Source: Acanthornis magna
Lineage: Eukaryota; Chordata; Aves; Passeriformes; Acanthizidae
Length of the DNA: 64,000 nt
Reading direction: 5' to 3'
Assembly (NCBI GenBank): GCA_036785705.1
Contig: JAWUZG010000016.1
Location: 124,001-188,000 of the forward strand
Position 1 is the stretch's first letter; every line of letters begins with the position of its first letter. Shown one piece after another: positions 21,625 through 33,480 of the stretch. The notes beneath the pieces were generated by a model. That model made no database searches and had not been told where the DNA came from. It was given only the letters and a program-made list of their open reading frames with translations. The position numbers were made by a program, and so were the translations under genes.

Positions 21625-24600
21625 TCTCAAGCTGCTCAAATTAGTTCCCTGTGCAGCCAGAGTGACACAAAGTGAGACGGTGATAATGCTTTAGCACAGA
21701 ACCTGTAGCCAGCAACACAGCAGCAGCCACAAGGAGAGTAATGTCTCTCTTTCCAAGGGTGAAGAGAAGATGTGAGAGTTGCTAAAGTAATGATAATCTA
21801 ACGATATAAGCAAGAGAGTGGTTTGGAAGGTTAGATAGCATCTCTTTATTAGGCCAGCTGATAACGGTGGAAAAACAAAGATAAGGTTTGGGGAATGTAA
21901 GACTTTTCGCGTCTGCTTTTTTCATGTCAGGTCATCTGCAGTTGATCTTAGAAATAATCATAATTACTGCAGTGCTGAACGATGGAGAGATGGTGACTCT
22001 ATGCATATAATTACTTGAGAAAATGAAGAATGTGAGGATAGGCTTTAAAATGTGCATTAAGGACATGCAGAGACTGAGGGAAAATGAAGTTTGAGTTTGT
22101 TTTGAAATAAAATACAGTGTAATGGGAAATTCTACAAGTTGGATTTTTAACTTAATTTCAAAAGTAATTTTAATTTTCATTTCCTTGGCATACTCCATTT
22201 TGCACAGACTGAAAAACTACAGTTCAGTTCACTGGAAATTGTGGTGTCTGGTGCAGAGAATCCCTTGTCTGGCACAGCAGAGGACATTTCAGGTCAGAAC
22301 TAAGAAGTTCTTCGCTAGCAGTGATGGTCTTCAAAGAGCTCCCAAGAGCTGTTCTTGCCTCATGTCAGCCTTGTGAGTCACTCTTTTACACAAGTGATAA
22401 ATGTATCCAGATGATATGTACTTAATGCAAGAAACCAGGCTTTATACCTTGTTTTTTTTGAGATGTCTCATTTCCTCAGCTGTTCAACATGAAGACATCT
22501 CCCCAGTGCTGTGGCAGGTCTGTGTCTCCTGCATTCAGAGAGTGTCTGACCCAGTCAGGGCAGGTCTGCAGTTCAGACAGATCCAAACCTCCCAGATTTT
22601 TGCCCTTAGATTACCCTCTAGATTATGTGTGAAAAAGTCCCTGCCATTCAGCAGCAGAATAAATTATTTGTTTAGAGTTTGAGGAGAACCCCAAAGCTTC
22701 CTTTCCCCTCATTCCTGACTGTCTCCAGTTCCATGAAGCTCAGCACTCCTCCTCTTCTGCTGCCTCGCATTCTGTGTGGATTAAATGAGGGTGAAGTGAT
22801 CATGACAGGGCCCTGGGGGTCTCTTGGGCCTTAGTTCCAAGTGTTGGTGTTTTTAAAGGATCCAAGGTTATTTGAGGGGTGGGCTACCTATGTCCAAATG
22901 AAGTCAGGGATTCTGAGAAAAGTCAAGAGGTGCTGTTTGGAAAAGGCACAAAGGATCCACATGCAAAGCCCAGCAGATCAATGGAAGGATGTGCAGTGCC
23001 CTAATCTGATGGAGCACGGGGCAATGAGATGCTCAGAAGATGAAGGCTTTGATACCTGAGCCCTGTAGCAAAGATTCCCTGGATGCCATGGAGGTGAATT
23101 GAGGTTAGCAGGGAACAGATAAATACAGGAGGGCGCAGACTTCCATACACCTGATGAGGGAGCACAGTTTGCTTTCATCTAAGCGGGGCCTTGTGTTTTC
23201 TAAACACTTCAGATGCTGCGCTCTTGTTTTGGTTTGGTTTTCATTATTAAAAACGCAGCAAATGAAACCCCCGGAGAAGAAGCTGGAGGGAGAGCTGCTC
23301 CCACATTTTCACCTCTAGGTGGATTGCTTGACCCTGCCCACAGTCCCACCTCGAGTGACTAACAAAAACATAAATCCCTGTGGGACATGGGAAGATACAG
23401 GTTTTATGTACCAGCAGAGTGTGCCTCAGGAAAAGGTATGAAATCATTGCCAAGGAATTTCAGCGTTTATGTGCAGCTCCAAAGTAATCATCTTCTGTTT
23501 ATTGCTTGGGTAAAACCCTTTATTTCTTGGGTGCTGCATATTTGAGTTCCTACCTATCACAGACAAAACAGGCATTTTGTTCTTGCAGCTGCATTCTGTA
23601 CACTCAGAAGTGCCCTGTCCTCTCTCAGATTTTCCCTTATTTTCTCTTTATTGGCATAATTTTCCTCATTGAAGGACTATAGTAACATTTATTTTGCATA
23701 GGAAACAATGACATATATCAAGGTACCATGAACATCCTGTTACCTGTAAGCAATGCTCCCTATGCTTATTTTTCCACTAAGAATATTTCCAAATTTTCAG
23801 ACCAAAATGATTTGAAAACTCATTGGTTTACATGAAGCTGTCCAGTTTTATCAGGCCTGACATTTCTCAGAGTATAAGCTTCTGAAATCCATCCTCAGCG
23901 AATTATATCTGCAGGGCATCAAAGGCCCTGTGGGGAGGGATGAAAGCTCCCTGTAACTCTCAGCTCATGCTTTGGGCAGTGACACTGGTGCCAGGTGCCT
24001 GAGGAGAGCAGAGGCCACTCAGGCAGCACAAACCTCTCCATTCCCTGTGTCCAGCTATCCCACGTTCCAGCCGTGCGCCAGGCTCTGCGGTACTCCTGGA
24101 CATGCTCCTGGTTTTAGGGGTCACGACTGCAAAATGCTGCTCTACCCAATCCATGTCCCTTGCAGTCTCACTCTCTAGCTGTGCCATTTCCAAAGCACAA
24201 AGAGAGGTTTGTTAACACAGCACCAGCTAATATGGTTTTAAAAAATCACACCTTTTGCCTTGTGCTGGGAAATCTGTGGGCGTTGGGGCAAGATATGTAG
24301 ATACACACACACACGTATTGCATGTTATAGAAGTTTTGCATATCTATGTATATATGGATCTGTGTTAACTTACATATATGTGTACATGCACAGGTTAAGC
24401 CTTATCTGTAGAATAACAGGCTAATATGCCCCCTTTTTTTTGAAAAACAAACATTTACTGCTGACTTGTCAGGCATATTCCTTTTTGTTGTTTTTTTAAC
24501 TTGGCCAGTTCTTAGAGTACAATAGTACATTGGCCATCTGTGCAGAGGAGAAGAGGGGTTTAATGAATAGACAAAGCAGGGAATGATTGACTGATTGGGA

Positions 24601-26474
24601 CTGTTTCCCAGTCTCATTCATACCAGCCATACAATGGAATCACTCCCCATTTACACCGCCAGAAGTGAAAGGAGAATCATGTCTGTTTTGAGTTCATTCC
24701 TCAGAAGCTCAGATCATCCTCCTGGGCAAAAGACTTTAAAGCACGTGCTGCTGAAGCCAGGCTATCTGGTTTATTCAGAACATGCCCCAGCCTTTTATAC
24801 GTGCTAGTAAAATTAGCTTCTCCTCGGCCCCTCTGATGGTGTCACGCAGCAGACGTGGCCTTTGTATAGGGCTAGGACAGTTTGTGTCCGGACAAACTTG
24901 TTTATGCAACCCAGTATGCCCCTTCCTTTTTTTGTCCCCATGTATAATGACAAAGTTCTAGGCATGTGGGCAGATCACTTACTTTCCCCTTTTGTCAGAG
25001 TACAAATTTACAACAGCCTGTTTGCATACCGTGCGCTGGATTTTAATCAAGTTCACTGTAAGGAGAGATAATAAAAATGAGAACCATGATTACTTCACAG
25101 TTGATTTCATTTGAATAAAGAGCTGCTCAATGACAGATGGTTTCTAGAGCTGCTCTATATGTGAGCTGCCATGATGTTGAATAGTAAGGAGAACAAGAAA
25201 GTATGCTGCTGTGGTCTTTGGGTCCTTACTTTTTCTTATCTATATTCATGTTTTATTCAGAGAGGAAATTAGACTCCACACCATTTTTTATTCAGAAGAG
25301 AAGGTTGGAAAGGGATAATTCACAGTATGCAAACCTGCCAGCTTCTCTCGGATCAGGTCCACATCCCTCTACTCTGCCAATACAGCTTTAACAGTATTCT
25401 CCACCAGCAAAATGCCTTATTGTGAGTGTAGCTCATATCAGGGGAACTGCGCTTTTGGCGGCGTGACTTGTCTCACCTCCACCCTCAGCCCAGAGGCAAA
25501 TATGTTATCCCAGAAGAGGAAAGCAAGGGGTTTTGTTTGTAAAGACCTGGATGAGGAAGGGGTGTCTCTATGCACTGCCTGATGTTGCTGCAGCAGTGAC
25601 TCTGCAGCACAGACAATTGTTGGGAGTCTGTTTCCACTGGCTTTGAATTTGGCTACTTCTGTGGTCTACTTTTGCCATATCTTAGCACAGTGTTACACAA
25701 AACTGCTGAGGATTTTGTTCTCAGAGTTTCACTCTGTGACAGAAGTGCCCCTCTGGCATATATTGAGGGAGTATATGTAACCTGGAAAAACCAAAGATGC
25801 TTGGTGGCATATCCCTGTATGAATGAGTGGTCTTTGATCAACAACTTACCCCAATTTTAACCTCTCCCTCATTGCATGCTTACCTGATCCCACCTGCATT
25901 ATTCTGGCTGATTTTTCTGTGCTGTAATGGAAAATCATTGACTTGATGAATTAAAATGTTAAGCTTGCTTTAAATTTGGAAGAAGTTTTCCAGAAAAGGC
26001 AAAAATCTACGCTTTCTAGTATCCAATGAATAGCTGGGAATGTCAAAATATTTCAGGAGAAGGAATAGGTTTTCCTAGACCACCTGCTGTGCTTGGAAGG
26101 GTTAGACAAGTTTTTAAGGACACCACTGAGTTTCAGAAAGTCCCAATCTTCAAAAACGGGTACAGGTTGAAAAGTGTTGCTTTGAAATCAGTTAATACAC
26201 CAGGAAGAGATATCGCTTGAGATGAAAGGCAGCTGGTGCCTGTGGCTTGTCGGTGTCAGAAGGGACTGCTACTCAAAGTGGAGTCCCGAAGGGCATCAGC
26301 CCATGTGGTTCAGAGGGAAAGAGAGAGGTAATTCATCACCTCAGGAGCACAGAGGTATTTGCTGAGAATAGTTACTGGGGGATTAGAACATGCCATAAAA
26401 CCACCGTCTTTATTGCATCCACAAATTTTGCATCCAATAATGATTAAAGACAAGAGGTAAATATTTCAGCTCCT
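21625..26474. other. unassigned non-coding DNA
   Basis: Nearly 5 kb with no gene or transposon recognised. It contains the small CA/TA-rich stretch at 24291-24395, listed separately. Open frames are all below 95 codons with no recognisable domains. Confidence 0.5.
24291..24395. repeat. CA/TA-rich simple sequence
   Basis: An (AC)6 run at about 24303-24314 is followed by interrupted TATATG, ACATATATG and TGTACATGCAC steps up to about 24393. A degraded alternating purine-pyrimidine microsatellite. Confidence 0.7.
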
Positions 26475-26525
26475 CAGGCCTCATTAATGGGAGTCTTTCC
26501 AGTGGTTTTTAAATGCTTTGAATTG
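26475..26525. repeat. old hairpin-type short repeat (TCAATGG family), copy 2
   Basis: 'ATTAATGGGAGTCTTTCC' then 'AGTGGTTTTTAAATGCTTTG' follows the remembered arm 'AATGGGAGTCTTTCCATTG', then 'ACTTCAATGGGCTTTGGATC', of the palindromic repeat. CAGGCCTCA on the left would belong to the other arm. Decayed and short, so a tentative assignment. Confidence 0.45.
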
Positions 26526-26639
26526 TGCTCACATAGAGCACATTCATCCTGCAAGCTTTTGGACTAAACTTTTTTGGCTGTTGAGTCATGGGTTGAGCTA
26601 GTGACCACCTGTGACTCTTGAGATCACTGTGATTATTAG

Positions 26640-26825
26640 CTTAGGCAAATGCACTTGTCTTCCATTCCTCCTTCCTGTCTCCATTTATCCTACCGGGGTA
26701 TTCACCTGTTGTGTACTGTCTAAATCCTCGATTAGGAGGTCTCCGGGTCAGGGCTTGTCTTTGTTTCCTTTGTTAGATCTCTTCTATATTAATCCCTTTC
26801 ACATTGGCAGTACATGAAAGGTGGA
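26640..26825 (+). mobile_element. possible L2/MIR-type 3' tail
   Basis: 'CTCGATTAGGAGGTCTCC', then 'GGGTCAGGGCTTGTCTTTG', then 'TTTCCTTTGTTAGATC' is similar in order to the common tail of L2 LINEs and their SINE partners ('TAAGCTCCTCGGGGCAGGGACTGTCTTTG', here shortened). That family is ancient in amniotes and survives in birds only as faint relics. The match is short and the rest of the stretch is unassigned. Confidence 0.33.
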
Positions 26826-27451
26826 TTCCTCACAAATTCTTATTAAGTACCCAATTAATAAGAGCAAGAGTGTGTTAAGAGCACAGCACAGAGACAATGC
26901 TCCATTCAGATGCTGCATGAAATCTTGATGCTGATACTGTCACTTGAGTGAAGTCTGTCTAGGGCTGGGGAAGAATCCCATGATAAGCACTAGGAAAGGA
27001 TTATTAACAGAGCTGAACATATTTTATTTATTTATTTGGAATTTGGTGGGGGTGTGTGTGTGTATAATGAAACAAAAATAACAACTGATTTTTTTGTTTT
27101 TCACTATGCACCATTTATACAGATTTCATTTTAGAAATTCAGACACAAACTGATCCTGGGGGGGAGGGAACAAGAAAAATTGGCCTAAACATTAGCCCCT
27201 GAACCTGAGCAGAATCTGGGGCTTCATTCTGCTTTACACCTCCTCTAGAAACGTACCACAACACAGAGAATTTCATGGTCGTTTGGAGGAACAAGCATCC
27301 TCTCCTGGGATACCTCTGTGTTTCTAAGGGACTCATCAGTTCCCATGTGCCAAAGGATTAGTGAAGTTCAGACATCAGACCCAAAACCTGAGTAGAACAG
27401 AGTAACTGAGAGCATCAGTGATCTAGTGAATAGCAACCCAATAAAAGGCAT
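26826..27451. other. unassigned DNA with a small inverted repeat
   Basis: Holds a (TG)6 run at about 27052-27063, a G7 run at about 27158-27164, and an exact 7-bp inverted repeat GCAGAAT (27209-27215) / ATTCTGC (27226-27232). The latter is followed by TTTACACC, reminiscent of the 'CTGATTCTGC..TTACACC' hairpin repeat of reptile and bird DNA. No gene is seen. Confidence 0.45.
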
Positions 27452-27503
27452 GGGATTGGAACTAGATTATTTTCCAACTCAAACTATTCCATGGCTCTGT
27501 GAT
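27452..27503 (+). mobile_element. CR1 LINE 3' terminus, short
   Basis: 'GGGATTGGAACTAGATTATT', then 'TTCCAACTCAAACTATTCCATG', then GCTCTGTGAT is the last 50 or so bases of a CR1, with an internal deletion replacing the '..CCTTTAAGGTCCC..' part. Nothing further 5' is recognisable, so the insertion was extremely short or the rest has decayed. Confidence 0.7.
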
Positions 27504-29079
27504 CAGAGGAATATTGCGGCAGATAGGCACTAAACAAGAGAGGGTTGTATTAGTAGGAGAGGTGAGCCAGGACCAAGATGACTCTTTGGGGCCAGTGACA
27601 AAAAAGTTGTAATGACAAAAGACATTAAAGTTGGCAAGGGCCATGAGCCATGAGGGCAAGCAAGATGAAGGAAAAGGTTCTGGTAATACTGATTGAGAGA
27701 AAACCCTGGGTTTTACCTGAAATGCCAAATTAAATAAGGTGCCAAGCTACAACACTTCCTTCAGGATAGATGGCTACAAATTTCTGGAAGGAGGCTCACA
27801 TCTGAGGTCGGTCCAGCGGGCCCATACTGAGAGGTCTGTGAAACCTGGATCAGCTTCCAGCATCCCTCCCCTCACAGGGCTCCAGGCTTCCTTCTTCCCT
27901 CATCTCCACACACACAAGCATCAGAAAGCACAGCCACACATGGAGTGCCTTCAGTTTCTGACTCTGCCTGAGCAGCGCCTGGAAAAAACATTCCCACGGT
28001 GCACCTCCGGCTGTGGATGCGAGGTGATGAAGGCATGCTTCTGTGCGCTCCCAAAGGGCTCCCAAAGATACTGGGTGCTCCTTTTGCCATTCATTGCCCT
28101 ATAGAGCAGCCTTTAGGCCGCTCTGAATGGTAACAGGTGCTTCTGGCCCCATTGTGCCGTCCCAGCTGTCAGGGATTTCTGGGGACCAGTGAGTGAGATT
28201 GTGTAGGAGTTGCTTTAGTGGCTCTTTGCCATTCAGGAATTCTTTAGCGCCAAGGGAATCCTCCAACAGCTGTTTGGGCTGGCTTGGTGACAGCTTTGTG
28301 CTGCTGGAGCTGGGCAAAGCGGCCCCAGCTGGGCCAAGTCTCCGGCTCCTTGCGTGTAACTTGCTTATTTAGGCCTGTCGCCCTGTTTTGGAGGTGATCG
28401 CTGCTGCTGGGGCTGAATGCGGCAAGCTGCCCAAGCCGGTGGCCTTTGCCAAGGAGCAAAATGCCGACTGATGTAATCGGAATGTGAGATCTGCAACGCT
28501 TGAGAATTCTGCCAGAGAGTGGTTAAATGGAGATGGCATCTCATTAAAGGGAAGAATGGGGTCTCTGTGCATGTGCTCTGTCCTTAGGCTGGGCAATGGA
28601 TCTCCAGCAAGAAAGAGAGGATGGGGAAGGGCTGGATCTGTGGGTGCCATGGGTAGGTGCTGAGCTGCCCTGTTCAAGGATGTGACTTCCAGGTGCAGCA
28701 AATGAAGGCCTGGCTGAAGGCTTACAAACAAAGATAATCTTTGCCACGCCACGGTTTTGGTCGTGCATGTGACCTGAATGTCTGTCCTCATCCCTTTGTG
28801 CCGCTGCCTATTCAGGAGCCACGAGGAGCAAATCATGAGGGCAGCTAGCGACTGTCTCCATATCTACTGAGTCACGATTGGCAACGCACGCCCCGAGGAT
28901 CAGCTGTTTGATTATCCACAGGGCATGTGGCTTTACTCAGCTGCTCCCGGCAGAAAAAGCCAAGAAGGACAACTGACTGATTGTCGGGAAGTGTGGGCAA
29001 CGAGGCAGGAGCGGGAATCCATGTGACTGGTTTCTGAGTACGGCCCTTCAGCACCCAGTCAAAACAGAATGGGCCTGAG
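27504..29079. other. unassigned DNA with moderate CpG enrichment
   Basis: No gene is recognised. CpG becomes frequent between about 28320 and 29050 (about 10 in 28320-28500 and 15 in 28741-29050), far above the surrounding AT-rich DNA. The patch lies directly left of the candidate conserved element at 29080-29560. CTCCCAAAGG is doubled at about 28050-28068. Confidence 0.45.
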
Positions 29080-29560
29080 CTGGCTGATGACCTGCATATG
29101 TAAAAATATTTGTCCTTATTCAAAAGGGAGCGGGACAACATATACTGTGAATGCAACAATGCACGCAAGCATTTGGGAATCCAAGATGTGCCTTGCAGCT
29201 AAATCATATGAAATGACATTATCTCCCCCAGTGTATTGTTGGTGGGTAATCAGGTCCCAACAAAGCTGCAAAGAAAATATAAGTGGCACAAAACAAACTC
29301 CTTGCTAATGAGCAAGCCCATTATTTGTCTGCTGCTAAATATGTAAATACTGAAGCAGATTAAGCAACAGTAGCTTAAAGATAGGTATTTTTCTGTTCAT
29401 TTATCTGTATTTTGTAGCCTAATGGATTAAAGTGTAAAGCTGACAGGCTGCTTTAAAGAGACGTTCCTTGGGGGACATTAAAAAGTCTTTATGCATGACA
29501 CTAGACAAAACACCCACAGCACTATCTTTGCTCTGAGTGAAAAATCAGCTTTTTTTTTTT
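29080..29560. promoter_or_regulatory. candidate conserved regulatory element
   Basis: AT-rich, repeat-free and without coding potential. It is packed with homeodomain-type TAAT/ATTA words, such as GCTAATGAGC and CCATTATTTG near 29305-29328 and CTAATGGATTAAAG near 29420. TATGTAAATACTG near 29340 is forkhead-like. The block follows a CpG-enriched patch. This is the kind of sequence that tends to be conserved among amniotes; that needs an alignment and is inference here. Confidence 0.3.
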
Positions 29561-31804
29561 CTGTCTGCTTCTTATAATCAGCTACTGAAGAATACTCTTT
29601 ATTTTGGTAACTAGACAAAGGAAGGATATGCAATAGAATTAGACATCACCTAGAAATTACAGTATTTGCCATTATTTGAAATACATTTCCCTCAGGACCA
29701 TTCACTTCCCTCACCTCTGTTGCAAACACAGTTACGGAATTATTTGGCCTGGGTTCATCCACGAAAATAATGCCTTGGAGGCACCTTCCCGAGGGAGGAG
29801 CAGTAAATGGGACCCAAGGCTGCTCAACTATCTGGACCTTAGTGAAGACACTGTTTGCATTCAGTGCTCCTGCAGGATGCCAGGCTGGATGAGCCAAGCA
29901 GGTCTGTCCCTGGAGAGCCTTCCAAAGCTTGTCCAGGAAAGATTGGAGCCCCAACACATCTCCATGGCTGGGGGGAGGCATGAGGTGTCCAGCCCGTGTG
30001 GACTGTCCTGTCCAGCTTCCCACAGGAGGGGACAGAGCCTGCCTGGGTTTGGAGCCGGGGCTTGCAGCTGTTCCAGTGCAGGGGTAAATTTCATTTGCAC
30101 CCAGAGCCAGCACGTGGAGGGGTTGGAGGGAGGGAGGACAGACTCTCCCTGAGGTGATATCCTCCCTGCGAGGGACTCTCCAGGGTTTTTAAGCGTAGGC
30201 TGCAGAAATCTTTTTGATTCGTAGATACTTGTTGCTCTTCCGTAAAAGAAAACAATTGCCGGGTTTTTTTTTCCCCCTCCCTCCCTGGACTACTTTAAAA
30301 CCTTCTTCTCCCGTGAAGACTTTATCCAAAGATAAAAGATTCCTCATTTTATTAAAAAGAGCCCTTCTGGGTATGAGCCATTGCACCAAATTAAAAATAA
30401 ACCTGGAAAATATTGGCAAAAAAAATAATAATAAAGAGGCTGCATGGTGTGAGAAAGCGCTTTGTGAGCATATTAAAATAGGAAAGCAAGGGAGAGTTTT
30501 CCTGAAGTGGATCCCCAAGGTTTTCTTAGGGCAAAGCCTGAGCATTGCTGGCCCAGCTCCTGCCCCTCCACTCCTACTCCCATGCTGTACAGAGTCCTCC
30601 CACATCTCCTGGCTCTTCCCCGTCACGCCGGGACTTTTTTTCCCACATGAACTGGTGTGCCAGATCCATCCATTGCCCCCACACCAGGAAATGTGGTGGC
30701 TCTGTGCATAAATCTTGGTGTGGATTTACCCTGCTCCAAAGTTAGAGCATGGCACAGATTAGGAAGAACAGCTCCACACTCCTCTGAAAATCTGTGTCAC
30801 CACAACCTGCTACTGCAGGGAGAGGGCCAGCTATTTATTAACTTTTTTGCAATGCTTTTTGTCAGCTTGAGCATGAGTAATCTCAGATCACTGATATTTT
30901 TCATGCTTTAATAAAATGCATCCAACACTTTGGGAACAGTGTGCATCTACATTTTTTTTCCTTCAGTCTCAACCACCCTAAAAATCAGCAGTACCAAATG
31001 CTAGGCAGTTACCACGACTGACTTACAGACACTGGTGATGATGGACCAGATAGGAGAGAGAGAATACTGTTTTCTCAACACCACTTTTATCTCACACTTT
31101 AAACCCCCATCAAAGAATTTTATACATATTTCTCTACGTATTGCAACTTGTTGTAGGGGCTGGACTTGGATTGCCTTTTTAGTTAATTGCTACTGCACTT
31201 CATATTTTGTTTAAAATATACCAGTTCTAAGAAGTTCTACTTGGAGGTCATTGTCTCAGGTACTGCATAAATGTCAGCTATGTTTTCATTGTTTTCATTT
31301 GCTCCTTTATTTCCTTTTTTTTTTTTTTTGTAAGGATTTTCCTCCAAGCCATTTCTTCTTGAGGTTCAGAGTCCTTGAACCTCTGTTCCAGCTTCTTCAT
31401 TTTCCAGCTCAGCATCCTACTATCATTCATGATGCAGTTCCAAAACGCACACATTCTTTACAGCTGAGATAAGAATCGCTGGGGTTTTCTTTGAGGAACT
31501 GGTCTACTTTTGGCCTCACATGAAAATGTTGCCCTTCATAGGAAATAAATTTGCACCGCTTTGATTCACAAATTCATCTCCCCTGTGGTTGTGGACCTAA
31601 TCCTGTAACTGGATCCAGACACAGAAGCTACATGTGCACTGGTAAATTAAACATGGGCAGCAGCGCTCCCGGGCACCGAGGCCAGTTGGAAAAGGCAGTG
31701 TTTGTGCTGGTGAATTGCCTGGTTAAAGCTGTTCACATGGCAACCACTTACTGGAAATGGACCCTGCACTGGTCTAAGTGCTGTGCCTGAGGACAGAGTT
31801 AGAA
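29561..31804. other. unassigned non-coding DNA
   Basis: GC-rich around 29750-30180, otherwise AT-rich. Overlapping open frames of about 155-165 codons at 29646-30113 (reverse), 29676-30152 and 30214-30711 (forward) lack recognisable domains and shadow each other. A poly-T run of about 16 bases ends near 31329. Confidence 0.5.
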
Positions 31805-31984
31805 TGGGCAAATGCCCAGAGAAGCTGTGGATGCCATCCCTGGGAGTGCTCAAGGCCAGGTTGGATGAGGCTCTGACCAACCTGGTCTGGTGGAAGGTGA
31901 CCCTTCTCATGGCAAGGGAGTTGGAACGAGATGACCTTTAAGGTCCCTTCCAACCCAAACAATTCTAGGATTCCATGATTCTAC
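31805..31984 (+). mobile_element. CR1 LINE 3' fragment
   Basis: Reads through the CR1 3' region in order: 'GCCCAGAGAAGCTGTGGATG', 'CCATCCCTGGGAGTGCTCAA', 'GGCCAGGTTGGATGAGGCTC', 'GAGATGACCTTTAAGGTCCC', 'TTCCAACCCAAACAATTCTA', then the 8-bp tail units GATTCCAT and GATTCTAC. One of the best preserved copies in the window. Confidence 0.95.
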
Positions 31985-32304
31985 AAAATTCATGTCAGGG
32001 ATGCTCTAACAGTCTGCTAGTGCAGGCACAGCCCAGCACGGCCATGCCATATCTGAATTCACAAGTGCTGCTGCCTGAGTCTCTTGCCACAGAGCCTGTG
32101 CTGTGGGAGCAGCCCATAAGGATCACCCCACTACTTTATCCAAATCAGGAGTAGTATTGAAAATATAAGATATAAACCTCATCTGCTGGATATTACAGCA
32201 CACCACCGGTGTCTCAACTGCGTGTGAAGGTGTATTTGTCTCAAGGACTGTAAGATACATCATGAAGCTTAAGCCATTGCTAAGTGACACATTATCTGCA
32301 GGCA

Positions 32305-32370
32305 CAGGTAGGCAGGTAGGTAGATACGTAGAAAGATAGAAAGATAGAAAGATAGAAAGATAGATAGATC
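32305..32370. repeat. (GGTA)n then (GAAAGATA)4 microsatellite
   Basis: Irregular GGTAGGCAGGTAGGTAGATA steps lead into four perfect 8-bp GAAAGATA units (32331-32362) and a GATAGATC end. The 8-bp period is unusual for a microsatellite and equals that of the CR1 tail repeat. Confidence 0.93.
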
Positions 32371-32417
32371 GGGATTCTTCATCCTTTGGATCTTCTCCAA
32401 AACCCAGTTCGAGAAGA

Positions 32418-32455
32418 TGATGTGGAAGGGACCTCAAAGGGGTCTCAGTCCTAAC
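32418..32455 (-). mobile_element. CR1 LINE 3' scrap
   Basis: GGAAGGGACCTCAAAG (16 bases) followed by GGTCTCAGTCCTAAC matches the reverse of the last block of a bird CR1 ('GTTGGACT..GACCTTTGAGGTCCCTTCC'). It is only about 35 bases long and stands alone. Confidence 0.5.
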
Positions 32456-32649
32456 TGAAGAGCTTTGATATAAAAATCTTTACACAAGGCCACCCATGAG
32501 TGCAGGTACCCTCTCTCTGACAGTGACCTGCAGCAGGTTTATAGAGTCCAAAGCAGGGCACGATGCAGTGATCCTCCTGTGGGCATGGCCTCTTCACAGC
32601 TTTTGGCAATCAACAACTCCCTCAGCTTCTGCATTAGTAGACTCCAAAG

Positions 32650-33480
32650 GAATTTTTCATCATGAATGTTTCTGTTCCTTTTCTGAAACCAGTTATATTC
32701 TTGGCCTCTGTAACACCCTGGGCAAGAAGTTCCACCAATCCATTAGATGTGGTATGAAGCAGTATTTCTTCTTATATGAGTTTGCTGCTTGATCATTTCT
32801 TTGCGTGTGTCTCAGTTCTATTGTAAGAACAGCTGTCTTTATTTACCTTTTCTACGCCATTTGGGATGTAAAACATTTTTTTCTCAGATGTTGCCTTTCA
32901 TCAACACTTTTTTCCCCATAAGGTAGATTCCTTTCTACTTGTTCAGCCTTTGCATAGAAGTTATTTCTCCATAAATATCACACCATATTCTGTCACAGTT
33001 ACAGATGTAATCTAGTTCTGCTCTGTGCTTTTGAGATGAGGGGACCAGACCATTTGAATGTACTTGGATTGAAGTAATGGCTTAATAATATAATCTCTTT
33101 TTCCCCCTGTATTCTCTTTCCTGTAATTACCCACATCCCATTTGCCTTTTTGATTGCTACTGAGCACTCACTGGTGGTGTGATAATCTCATAGTACTGTC
33201 CCCAGTGACCCCAGTTTCCCTTTCCTGATTGGTAATTGGTGTATTAGAAGGCCTCATTACGTATGTAATATTCAGATTGTTTTTCTCTGCAGTGCATTAC
33301 TTTGCACTTTCCAACACTGAATTCCATTTCTGTTTTATCACCCGGCCACTCAGCAACACCAACCTCTTCTGCAATTCTTTGCTGCCAGGAGTAGTTTTGA
33401 CAGGCAGAACCTACCAGATTTGCTGGAAACGCCCAAAGCTGACTCTTTATTGCACCTTTAGTTCCTCTCTTTTAAAATAA
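32650..33480 (-). mobile_element. long old CR1 LINE, reverse-transcriptase C-terminal part
   Basis: About 830 bp of a decayed CR1 on the minus strand. Conserved blocks from left to right (3' to 5' of the element) include 'TTCTTGGCCTCTGTAACACC' with 'AGAAGTTCCACCAATCCATT', then 'AAGCAGTATTTCTTCTT'. They continue with 'GATGAGGGGACCAGACC', 'CCATTTGCCTTTTTGATTGC', 'AGTGCATTACTTTGCACTTTC' and 'CAACACTGAATTCCATTTC'. Reading the minus strand over about 33299-33390 gives a peptide containing WPGDKTEMEFSVGKCKVMH, clearly the CR1 'W..K..M.FNV.KCKVMH' region downstream of the catalytic motif. Frameshifts elsewhere rule out function. Confidence 0.85.

Larger units (their letters stand above)
31985..32649. 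other. unassigned DNA between CR1 copies
   Basis: No gene is recognised. It contains the 8-bp microsatellite (32305-32370) and the short reverse CR1 scrap (32418-32455) listed separately. The part from about 32540 may be further, unrecognisable 3' sequence of the old CR1 that follows. Confidence 0.45.

Noticed and set aside
29646..30711. Open frames of 155-165 codons on both strands
   Set aside because: They shadow each other, have no conserved motifs and no convincing splice sites at their ends.
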